Assembly (NCBI GenBank): GCA_040882465.1
Contig: JBBEBG010000036.1
Coordinates: 202,846-266,845 of the forward strand
Source of the DNA: Gemmatimonadota bacterium
GTDB lineage: Bacteria; Gemmatimonadota; Gemmatimonadetes; Longimicrobiales; Gaopeijiaceae
Length of the DNA stretch: 64,000 nt
Direction: 5' to 3'
Positions 16,270 through 23,587 of this stretch are shown in pieces. The position numbers were made by a program, and so were the translations under genes. Positions within the stretch are counted from its first letter, which is position 1. Each line of letters opens with the position of its first letter. The notes below the pieces were generated by a model that saw only the letters and a program-made list of their open reading frames with translations, was not told where the DNA came from and did no database searches.

Positions 16270-18756
16270 ATGAACTCCATCCTCCAGGATCTGCGCTTCG
16301 CGCTTCGTGGCCTCGGCCGCCGCCCCGGTTTCACCGCAATCGCGGTCCTCACCCTCACCCTCGGCGTCGGCGTCAATACGGCGGTCTTCTCCGTGGTCCG
16401 CGCCGTGGTCCTGAGGCCGCTTCCCTTCGAGGACCCGGAGGAGCTCGTCCGTATCGCTGGGCTCGATATCGCCACGGGAGAAGCGGACAACCTCTCCCCC
16501 GCCGACTTCATGGACCTGGAACGCGAGTCGGGGCAGTTCGCGAGGATGGGGGCGCATGGGTGGATCGGGCCGGCCACCGTGAGCGACGGCGCGACCGCCC
16601 AGAGGATCGGGGGTGTGCAGGTGACGGAGGGATTCTTCCCCACCCTCGCCGTAAACCCGGCGCTCGGCCGCCTCTTCGCACCGGAGGAGGACCTTCCCGG
16701 CGCGAGCCCCGTCGCCATTCTCTCCGACGGGCTCTGGCGCTCCATGTTCGGCGCCGACCCTTCGATCGTGGGTCAGACCATCTTCGTGAATGCGACGGCC
16801 ACCACGGTCGTCGGCGTGCTCCCCGCCGAGTTTCGGCACATCGAGGAGCGCACGGACCGGAGCGCCGAGATTTTCACGCCCTATCGGTTCGAGCGTGCCG
16901 ATGCGAACCGGGGAGGCCACTTCATTCGCGCGGTCGGCCGCCTCGCGCCCGAGAGCACGATCGAGGAGGCACGCTCCGAACTCTCCACGATCGCCGGCAG
17001 GCTCGAGGGGGAGTATCCGGAAAGCAACACCGGGCAGGGTGTACACTTGCAGCCACTTCGCGCGGCCGTCGTGGGCGACGCGGGGAACACGCTCCTCATC
17101 CTCCTCGGCGCGGCGGGGCTCGTCCTCCTTGTGGCGTGCGCGAACCTGGGAACGCTCCTCCTCGCGGTAGGCGCCGGCCGGGAGCGCGAGCTGGCGGTAC
17201 GCACGACCCTCGGCGCCGGGCGCCGGAGACTCGTGCGGCAGCTTCTGACGGAGTGCCTCGTGCTCGGGCTGATCGGCGGAGCAGGAGGGCTCCTCGCCGC
17301 CTCCGCCACGACCAGTCTCCTCACCCGCCTCTCGGCCGCCGGCATCCCGCGCGCGGGGGACATCGCCCTCGATCCCCTGGTCCTCACCTTCGGAGCGCTG
17401 GTGGCGATCGTCGCCTCGCTCGCCTTCGGAATGCTTCCCGCGCTTTCCCTCTCGTCCGGGGATCTCCAGAGCGCCCTCGCGAAGGGCGGCCGGCAGGGCG
17501 TGGGCGCGGTTGGAAGGCGCTCGAGAGAGATCCTGATCGCCGCGGAAGTCGCGCTCTCCGTCGTCCTGGTGGCCGGCGCGGGACTTCTGGTGGGCACCTT
17601 GCTAAACCTGAGAAACGTTTCGACCGGCTTCGAACCGACGCAGGCGATCACCATGGAGGTCGCACCCCCGACGGCGCGGTATCCGGAAGGGACCCAGACG
17701 CCTCTCCAACAGGAGCTGGAGGCGCGCGCGCGGGCCATCCCGGGCATCATCGCGATCGGCGGAGTCAACATCCTTCCCCTGACCGACAACTATGACAGTC
17801 GCGGCATTTACGTGGACGGGAGGCCCCTTCCCCCGCCCGGTGAAGGCCCGTCACCGCAGGCCAGGACCGTCACACCCGGATACTTCGAGGCCATGGGAGT
17901 CCCGCTCGTGCGCGGCCGACTCTTCGACTCGAGGGACCAAGCCGGATCTTCCCTCGTCGCGGTGGTGAGCCAGTCGCTCGCGGATCAGCTCTGGCCCGGA
18001 GAAGATCCGATCGGGCGACGGTTCACTTACAATAGCGGCATCCCCGATGAGGCCCTCAGCGCTGCCTGCCCGGATCTGGAGTTCAGCTATCAGTGCATCG
18101 GTGGTCCGGGGTCCCGCGAGGTCGTCGGGGTGGTCGGCGACGTGAAACATCTCGATCTCCGGGAGGCGGACGCCATCCCCATGTTTTACACGCCGAACAG
18201 TCAGACACCGTCCTATCATGCGATGATCTTCGTCGTCCGCACGCGGGCCGAGCCCACCGCGATCGTCGCGTCCATGCGCTCCGCGCTCGCGGAGATAGAC
18301 CCCGAAGTGCCGTTGGCCCAGGTCCGTACTCTCGACGACGTCCTTTCCTTTGCGGTCGCGCAGCCCACCGTCCGCGCCGGGCTCATCGGAATGTTCGCGG
18401 TGCTCGCCGTCGTCCTGGCCTGGATCGGAGTGTACGGCGTGGTGGGGTACCTCGTGACACGAAGGCGTCAGGAAATCGGAATCCGAATGGCCCTGGGCGC
18501 GCCGGCCTCCCGGCTCCTCGGGTTGTTGGCTCGGGATGGACTCCGCCCCGTCGCGATCGGGATCCTGGTCGGTCTGCCGGTGGCGCTGGTCCTGAGCCGC
18601 GTGCTGGAGAGCCTGCTTTTCGGGGTGAGTCACCTGCATCCGGGAGTCTATCTGATCGCGGCCCTCGCCCTGGCCGCGGCCGGACTCCTGGCGACGCTCC
18701 TTCCGGTCCGCCGGGCCCTCCGGCTCGATCCCGCCGTCGCCCTCAGCGAGGGGTGA
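16270..18756 (+). CDS. ADOP-type ABC permease 4
   Basis: This is the last and longest of the array, at 828 residues. Landmarks are TLTLGVGVNTAVFS, VLLVACANLGTLLL near residue 283, the second-half segment near 419-444 and QEIGIRMALGAPA near 733. The additional length lies mainly in the second periplasmic loop, where a short segment with two cysteines (SAACPDLEFSYQCIGG) could form a disulfide. GGAG eight bases before 16270 supports the start. A hairpin immediately after the stop codon probably marks the end of the permease transcript. Confidence 0.9.
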   Translation: MNSILQDLRFALRGLGRRPGFTAIAVLTLTLGVGVNTAVFSVVRAVVLRPLPFEDPEELVRIAGLDIATGEADNLSPADFMDLERESGQFARMGAHGWIGPATVSDGATAQRIGGVQVTEGFFPTLAVNPALGRLFAPEEDLPGASPVAILSDGLWRSMFGADPSIVGQTIFVNATATTVVGVLPAEFRHIEERTDRSAEIFTPYRFERADANRGGHFIRAVGRLAPESTIEEARSELSTIAGRLEGEYPESNTGQGVHLQPLRAAVVGDAGNTLLILLGAAGLVLLVACANLGTLLLAVGAGRERELAVRTTLGAGRRRLVRQLLTECLVLGLIGGAGGLLAASATTSLLTRLSAAGIPRAGDIALDPLVLTFGALVAIVASLAFGMLPALSLSSGDLQSALAKGGRQGVGAVGRRSREILIAAEVALSVVLVAGAGLLVGTLLNLRNVSTGFEPTQAITMEVAPPTARYPEGTQTPLQQELEARARAIPGIIAIGGVNILPLTDNYDSRGIYVDGRPLPPPGEGPSPQARTVTPGYFEAMGVPLVRGRLFDSRDQAGSSLVAVVSQSLADQLWPGEDPIGRRFTYNSGIPDEALSAACPDLEFSYQCIGGPGSREVVGVVGDVKHLDLREADAIPMFYTPNSQTPSYHAMIFVVRTRAEPTAIVASMRSALAEIDPEVPLAQVRTLDDVLSFAVAQPTVRAGLIGMFAVLAVVLAWIGVYGVVGYLVTRRRQEIGIRMALGAPASRLLGLLARDGLRPVAIGILVGLPVALVLSRVLESLLFGVSHLHPGVYLIAALALAAAGLLATLLPVRRALRLDPAVALSEG

Positions 18757-18777
18757 CCTCTCGGCGCCCCCGAGAGG
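18757..18777 (+). terminator. Hairpin directly after permease 4 stop codon
   Basis: CCTCTCGG (18757-18764) pairs with CCGAGAGG (18770-18777) around a five-base loop, starting one base after the TGA. There is no U-run after it, so it may be a weak terminator or a 3'-end stabilising structure. Confidence 0.45.
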
Positions 18778-18922
18778 GGCGAGGCGAACCTTGCGGGAGG
18801 CCGTTACGGGCGGTACGCTCGGGCTGATGGGCACGAGGCGTGGCCTGGACTTCAGGGGTGGTCCGGGCCGCGAACGGCCCTTTTCGAAGGTTGACACCCC
18901 CCTCTCGACCGGAGGAGTTCGT

Positions 18923-20701
18923 ATGGTCGGATGGCCCGCAGTCTCGCGCCCGCGAAAGCGTTCCAACAGCTGGTTCTCACTCGCCGGGCTGGCCTTGGCC
19001 GGCGGCGTGCTTCTCGCCTCCTGCGCCCCCGCGGCTCCCGAACCGATCCGGGTGTCCCCGCAGGTAGACCAGGCCGCTGTCGGCCAGACGGTCCGGACCA
19101 CCGGGGGGGTCGTCGTTTCGCAGAACGAGATTGCCAGCCGGGCCGGGGCCGCCGTCCTTCGAGCCGGAGGGAATGCGGTTGACGCCGCCATCGCGACGGG
19201 GCTGGCCCTCGCGGTCGTCCATCCGACGGCCGGAAACATCGGAGGCGGCGGGTTCATGGTCATCCGCTTTCCCGATGGAAGCTCGACGGCTATCGACTTC
19301 AGGGAAAAGGCTCCTCTCGCGGCTCATCCGGAGATGTTCGTGGATGAAAACGGGGAATACTCCCGTCAGGTGCAGGCGAATTCCCACCTCGCGGTGGGCG
19401 TCCCCGGCACGGTCGCGGGATTCGCCCTGGCGCACGAACGATACGGACGAGCCGAATGGGCGGGCATCGTCCAGCCGTCGGTGACGCTGGCGGCCGAAGG
19501 GATCGTCCTGAGCGAGGGGCTGGCCCGGTCGCTCGCCGGGCAGGTCGGGGGATCCATGTCGAGATACCCCGCCAGCGTCCAAGCCTTCTCCAAGAACGGA
19601 GTACCTTACGCGGCCGGCGAGACCTGGGCCCAGCCCGACCTGGCCCAGGCGCTCACCCGCATCATGAACGAGGGGCGAGACGGCTTCTATCTGGGGGAGA
19701 CCGCCCGTCTCATCGCCACCGACATGGCGGCGAACGGCGGAATGATCACGGAGGAGGATCTGGCCCAATACGACGCGGTCGAGCGCGAGCCGATCCGAGG
19801 CACGTACAAGGGATACGAGATCATCAGCATGCCCCCGCCGAGCAGCGGCGGCGTGGCGCTCGTCCAGATGCTGAACATCCTGGAGGGGTTCGATCTCCAG
19901 TCCATGGGCCAGGGGACGGCGCCTTATTTCCACCACATGGCCGAGGCCCAGAGGCTCGCCTACCGGGACCGCGCCCGCCACCTCGCCGACTCCGACTTCT
20001 GGCCCGTTCCCATCGAGATGTTGACCAGCAAGGATTATGCGGCCGAGCTCCGCGCGGGGATCGATCCGAACCGTGCCGGCGTCTCCTCGATCGAGCAGCT
20101 CGAGATCCCGGTCGAAAGCATGGAAACCACCCACTATTCGGCGGTGGACGCGGACGGCCTGGCCGTCTCGGTCACGTACACGCTGGAGGCCGGCTACGGC
20201 TCCAAGATCACGGTGCCGGGCGGCGGCTTCCTCCTGAACAATGAGATGGGCGACTTCAACGGCTTCCCGGGGATCACCACCGACGGGGGGCAGATCGGGA
20301 ACGAGCCGAATCTCGCCCGCCCGGAGCAACGGATGCTCTCCAGCATGACCCCGACGATCCTCGCCCGTGACGGGGAGCTGGTGGCAGTGATCGGAAGCCC
20401 CGGCGGGCGGACGATCATCAATACCGTCCTCAACGTCGCGATGAGCATCATGGAGTTCGGCATGGACCTCGAGGCGGCTCAGGCCGCGCCCCGAAGCCAT
20501 CATCAGTGGCTCCCCGATCGGCTCTCGATCGAGAACCGGGCCGACGTCAGCGTCGTCCAGGCGCTCGAGGCGATGGGGCACACCGTGAACCATGGCGGTG
20601 GCCAGGGACAGGTCCAGGCGATCATGTTCGATCCGGCCACCGGGATGCACGTGGGCGTACCGGATCCTCGGTCTTCGGATGCGGGAGCGTCCATCGAATG
20701 A
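18923..20701 (+). CDS. ggt: Gamma-glutamyltransferase, lipoprotein form
   Basis: The enzyme cleaves gamma-glutamyl bonds of glutathione and related peptides and self-processes into two subunits. The 592-residue precursor has the cleavage site and catalytic nucleophile at Thr402 in ETTHYSAVD, so the small subunit is residues 402-592. GGGFLLNNEMGDF, GSPGGRTII and the late HHQWLPD segment are typical of the small subunit. The N-terminus is a lipoprotein signal with lipobox LLASC (Cys34), placing it on the periplasmic or outer-membrane face. GGAGGAG six bases before 18923 sets the start. It lies just upstream of the D-amino-acid-oxidase-like gene and may supply amino acids to the same pathway. 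Confidence 0.93.
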   Translation: MVGWPAVSRPRKRSNSWFSLAGLALAGGVLLASCAPAAPEPIRVSPQVDQAAVGQTVRTTGGVVVSQNEIASRAGAAVLRAGGNAVDAAIATGLALAVVHPTAGNIGGGGFMVIRFPDGSSTAIDFREKAPLAAHPEMFVDENGEYSRQVQANSHLAVGVPGTVAGFALAHERYGRAEWAGIVQPSVTLAAEGIVLSEGLARSLAGQVGGSMSRYPASVQAFSKNGVPYAAGETWAQPDLAQALTRIMNEGRDGFYLGETARLIATDMAANGGMITEEDLAQYDAVEREPIRGTYKGYEIISMPPPSSGGVALVQMLNILEGFDLQSMGQGTAPYFHHMAEAQRLAYRDRARHLADSDFWPVPIEMLTSKDYAAELRAGIDPNRAGVSSIEQLEIPVESMETTHYSAVDADGLAVSVTYTLEAGYGSKITVPGGGFLLNNEMGDFNGFPGITTDGGQIGNEPNLARPEQRMLSSMTPTILARDGELVAVIGSPGGRTIINTVLNVAMSIMEFGMDLEAAQAAPRSHHQWLPDRLSIENRADVSVVQALEAMGHTVNHGGGQGQVQAIMFDPATGMHVGVPDPRSSDAGASIE

Positions 20702-20762
20702 GGGCGCGCGCGACAGCGGCGCGAAGGACACGCCATCACTCAGGCCTCGGCCGGAGGGCGTG

Positions 20763-21986
20763 ATGCGGCGGCGGCGGTTCCTGGCGACCGGTGCAACGGC
20801 GGCGTTCGGCCTCGCCCTGGGAGGTTGCGCTCCCAGGCTGTTCGGCGGATCCACGCCACGGCGGCCACCCGTCAATTTATATCCCGTCCAGGTCTCCTGG
20901 GACCGTGTCATCCGCACGACGGTGGGCCTGCGTCCCGCCCGCGACTCCGGCTTCGTTCTCCGCGCCGACCGGCTGGATGCCAAGACCGTCATCCAGAACT
21001 ACGGGCACGGCGGCTCGGGAATGTCGCTCTCCTGGGGCACGGGCGCCCTCGCGGCGGATCTCGCGCTCGCCCACACGGATCGGCGCGCGGCCGTGATCGG
21101 CTGCGGGATCGTGGGGCTCACCTCGGCCCGCCAGCTCCAGCGAAGGGGTTTCGACGTAACGATTTACGCCAAATCCCTCCCGCCGGATACGACTTCGAAC
21201 ATGTCCTGGGCCGGATTCACCCCCACCTCGGGGCTCGTCAGCGGTGACCGCCGGACTCCCGAGTGGGACCGGCAGTTCCGGGAGGCCGTGCAGATCGCCT
21301 ACCGCGAGCATCAGCTTCTGGTGGGACGGGGATACGGAGTCGCCTGGATCAACTCCTTCTCGCCGACGACCAACGCGACGGGAGGAGGGGGCGGCGGCGG
21401 TGGAGGAGGAGGGGGCGGCGGCGCTCAACAGGAGCCGCTCCTTCCGGCCTCCACCGAGGTGGGAAGTGTTCTCCTCCAGCCGGGGGAACACCCGTTCCAG
21501 ACTCCCTACGCGCGGATGCGTCCCACGCTGCGCTTCGAGCCGTCCATCTATCTGGAAGCGCTCATGCGTGACGTCCTCGCCTTCGGAGGACGCATTGTGG
21601 TACGCTCCTTCGAGTCTCCCGCGGACTTCATGCTCCTCGACGAAGAGCTGATCGTGAACTGCACGGGACTCGGGGCTCGGGATCTCCTGGGGGACACGGA
21701 GCTCACGCCGGTCAAGGGACAGCTGGTCGTCCTCATCCCCCAGCCCGAGGTGGATTATTCCATGGGGGGAATGATGCCGCGCCACGATGGGATCGTCCTG
21801 GGGCACGTGCAGCAGCGGGGAGAGTGGAGCCTGGAGGTGAACGAGGAGGAGCGCGTGCGGGTCATGGAGAACGCGATGGAGGACTTCGCCGGAATCCGCA
21901 TCCCTTCCTCTCCACCAGGTCCCTATCGCGTGTCCGAGGTGGGGACACCGCCGGCGGTAGAATCCTTTTTTGGGTTGGCCTCCTGA
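20763..21986 (+). CDS. Tat-exported D-amino-acid-oxidase-like flavoprotein, apparently circularly permuted
   Basis: The 407-residue protein has a Tat/lipoprotein N-terminus (MRRRRFLAT, then LALGGC with Cys22). The FAD dinucleotide fold GCGIVG (113-118), PPDTTSNMSWAG and VNCTGLGARDLLGD are hallmarks of the D-amino-acid oxidase family. In known family members the motifs GxRPxR, NYGHGG and a following WG lie at the C-terminal end. Here GLRPAR (55-60), NYGHGG (79-84) and SWG (90-92) lie before the dinucleotide fold, and none is found after it. This fits a circular permutation. A run of 14 glycines (207-220) is inserted after the first third. GGAGGG five bases before 20763 supports the start. The family oxidises D-amino acids to imino acids and hydrogen peroxide; substrate here is unknown. 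Confidence 0.82.
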   Translation: MRRRRFLATGATAAFGLALGGCAPRLFGGSTPRRPPVNLYPVQVSWDRVIRTTVGLRPARDSGFVLRADRLDAKTVIQNYGHGGSGMSLSWGTGALAADLALAHTDRRAAVIGCGIVGLTSARQLQRRGFDVTIYAKSLPPDTTSNMSWAGFTPTSGLVSGDRRTPEWDRQFREAVQIAYREHQLLVGRGYGVAWINSFSPTTNATGGGGGGGGGGGGGGAQQEPLLPASTEVGSVLLQPGEHPFQTPYARMRPTLRFEPSIYLEALMRDVLAFGGRIVVRSFESPADFMLLDEELIVNCTGLGARDLLGDTELTPVKGQLVVLIPQPEVDYSMGGMMPRHDGIVLGHVQQRGEWSLEVNEEERVRVMENAMEDFAGIRIPSSPPGPYRVSEVGTPPAVESFFGLAS

Positions 21987-22180
21987 GCTCGGCGGACCCG
22001 ACGCGAATAACGCTGGTATAACTAGCTTAGTGGCAAGGTTCTCTTATCCGTTGGTTCGCGGTGCCTCCCGGCGCTCCCGGTCGGCGGGAACCAACGAGTT
22101 GACGGTGTAGCGACCAGAACGCCTTCGGGCCGCGGCCGATTCCGGCCCCTCCCCCCGTTTGGCCGCTCCGGAGGTGACCT

Positions 22181-22717
22181 ATGGATTCCTCGATGCGCCC
22201 CGTTCCCCCTCCAGGCGCCGACTCGTCGCGTCCCGAGGGCGGAGGTGCCCCGCACGGCCTTCGCGGGCCCGGGAGGCCGGTGAAGCTCCGCTTCACCCTC
22301 TTCCTCTTGGCCGCCGTCGGGGTGGCCGCATCCGTGGGGTGCGCTTCCGCTGCCGTTGAGACGAGCGCCACCGGGGCCTCATCGCTCGGCAGCTCCGACA
22401 GCCGGACGATCACCCTTTCCGAGGTCCAGGCCGTCGGAGGCACGAACGCCTTTGACGTCATCGCGCGCCTCCATCCCAACTGGCTCCTGGCCGCCGGGAC
22501 CCGAGCCCGGAGCACGCGCCTTCCCTCCGAGATCGTGGTGGTCACGGACGGTCAGTACTTCGGGCCTGTGGGGGCTCTCCGTCAAATTCCCATTGGCATG
22601 GTCGGCGGGATCCGCTACCTGACCGGGACGGACGCGACCAATCAGTTTCCATGGCTGGCCTCCGGGCGGCATGTCGAGGCGGCGATCATCGTCAGCCAGC
22701 GGACCGTGATTCCGTAG
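22181..22717 (+). CDS. Small plug-like lipoprotein of unknown function
   Basis: The 178-residue protein has a positively charged N-terminal extension, a hydrophobic stretch at about 38-52 and a possible lipobox ending at Cys54 (ASVGC). The remaining 120 residues hold LPSEIVVVTDGQYFG, IPIGMVGGIRYLTG and AAIIVSQR. Their order (a 'vvvDG' strand, an 'I..I.Y' strand and a final 'A.I.V' strand) resembles the plug domain of TonB-linked SusC proteins, such as the one encoded at 25331-28522. No barrel follows. GGAGG seven bases before 22181 supports the start. The function is unknown; it could be a stand-alone plug that docks with an outer-membrane partner. Confidence 0.65.
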   Translation: MDSSMRPVPPPGADSSRPEGGGAPHGLRGPGRPVKLRFTLFLLAAVGVAASVGCASAAVETSATGASSLGSSDSRTITLSEVQAVGGTNAFDVIARLHPNWLLAAGTRARSTRLPSEIVVVTDGQYFGPVGALRQIPIGMVGGIRYLTGTDATNQFPWLASGRHVEAAIIVSQRTVIP

Positions 22718-22733
22718 CGGGTCCCAAAAAACG

Positions 22734-22769
22734 TCGAGGCGGCCCCACGCTTTCGCGGGGCCGCCTCGA
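22734..22769 (-). terminator. Intrinsic terminator of the SusC-SusD-barrel operon
   Basis: A perfect 13-base-pair stem (22734-22746 with 22757-22769) closes a ten-base loop. Read on the minus strand it is followed after two bases by six consecutive T residues. It sits 35 bases after the stop of the minus-strand barrel gene and also faces the convergent plug-like gene. Confidence 0.88.
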
Positions 22770-22803
22770 ACCTGCCACGGGGCGGTGTTCCAGCTCTCGC
22801 GAC

Positions 22804-23523
22804 TCAGAAGGTCATCGAGACCCCGGTCGTGAACATCACGTCCCAGTTGGTGACGTCGTCCGTCACGCCACCGTAAAACCCGACGGGCTCGATCGGGTTC
22901 GCGGGAGTACCAACCCGCCAGTTCCCCCCGTTGATCCCGAAGCTGTTGAAGTTCGAGCGATACGCCCGGACTTCGGCGTTGAAGCCGAACCGGCCGAGCG
23001 ATGCATGCCGGACTTCGACTCCCCCGGCTCCGGTCACCACGAAGTACCGTTCCTCGTCGTGGAGCGCGTTCGACCAATAGTACTGCTTCCCACCGACCCC
23101 CGCGGCGATGTACGGAAAGCCGGAGAACGATCCGGTATCGAAGGTCTGGCGTGCAACCACCTCGCCGGTCAACATCCACTGAGTGGCCTCCTGGACCGCG
23201 AGCGCCGCGAAGGGAAATTCGTCATTGGTCCCCGAATTCGAGCTCCGCATGACCTTCGCACGAAGGCCGATGCGCTCATAGGGCCAGACCGTCGCGGACG
23301 CTCCGAAGGCCGCCCCGCTTTCGAGGCTGCTCTGGCCACCCGTGGGGTCATCAAATTTCGTAACGGGCGCGAGCATCCCGAAGTGGATGGCGAAGTTCAC
23401 GATTTCGTCCCCCGCCCCTGGACCGGAGCCTAGCTGCGCGGAGGCCCCCGGTGCGAAGGCCGTCGTGGCCAGCAGCGCCGCCCCGGCGAACGCGACCCCC
23501 TTAATCTTGTTTTTGCCTCTCAT
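22804..23523 (-). CDS. Outer-membrane beta-barrel protein
   Basis: The 239-residue product has a clear signal peptide (MRGKNKIKGVAFAGAALL, cleavage after ASA near residue 29). The rest shows alternating hydrophobic and polar residues typical of a small beta-barrel and ends in VSMTF, with the terminal phenylalanine recognised by the Bam machinery. I cannot assign a specific family; an eight-stranded OmpW/OmpX-like barrel is plausible. AAGGAG lies ten bases before the ATG. It follows the SusD gene by 64 bases and is the last gene before a strong terminator. It probably belongs to the same operon. Confidence 0.72.
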   Translation of the reverse strand: MRGKNKIKGVAFAGAALLATTAFAPGASAQLGSGPGAGDEIVNFAIHFGMLAPVTKFDDPTGGQSSLESGAAFGASATVWPYERIGLRAKVMRSSNSGTNDEFPFAALAVQEATQWMLTGEVVARQTFDTGSFSGFPYIAAGVGGKQYYWSNALHDEERYFVVTGAGGVEVRHASLGRFGFNAEVRAYRSNFNSFGINGGNWRVGTPANPIEPVGFYGGVTDDVTNWDVMFTTGVSMTF

Positions 23524-23587
23524 GAGACACCGTCTCCTTAGTCTGTTTCAGGTGGACGCGGTCTCCCGCGTCGCACCCCGGGGTTCG

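Noticed and set aside
18891..18896. Perfect TTGACA upstream of the gamma-glutamyltransferase gene
   Set aside because: It lies only about 27 bases before the start codon and no -10-like sequence follows at 16-19 bases.
22010..22070. tRNA-like stretch (TAGCTTAGTGGCAAGG followed by GGTTCG)
   Set aside because: It resembles a D-arm and a T-loop, but acceptor, anticodon and T stems do not pair, so a tRNA is not supported.
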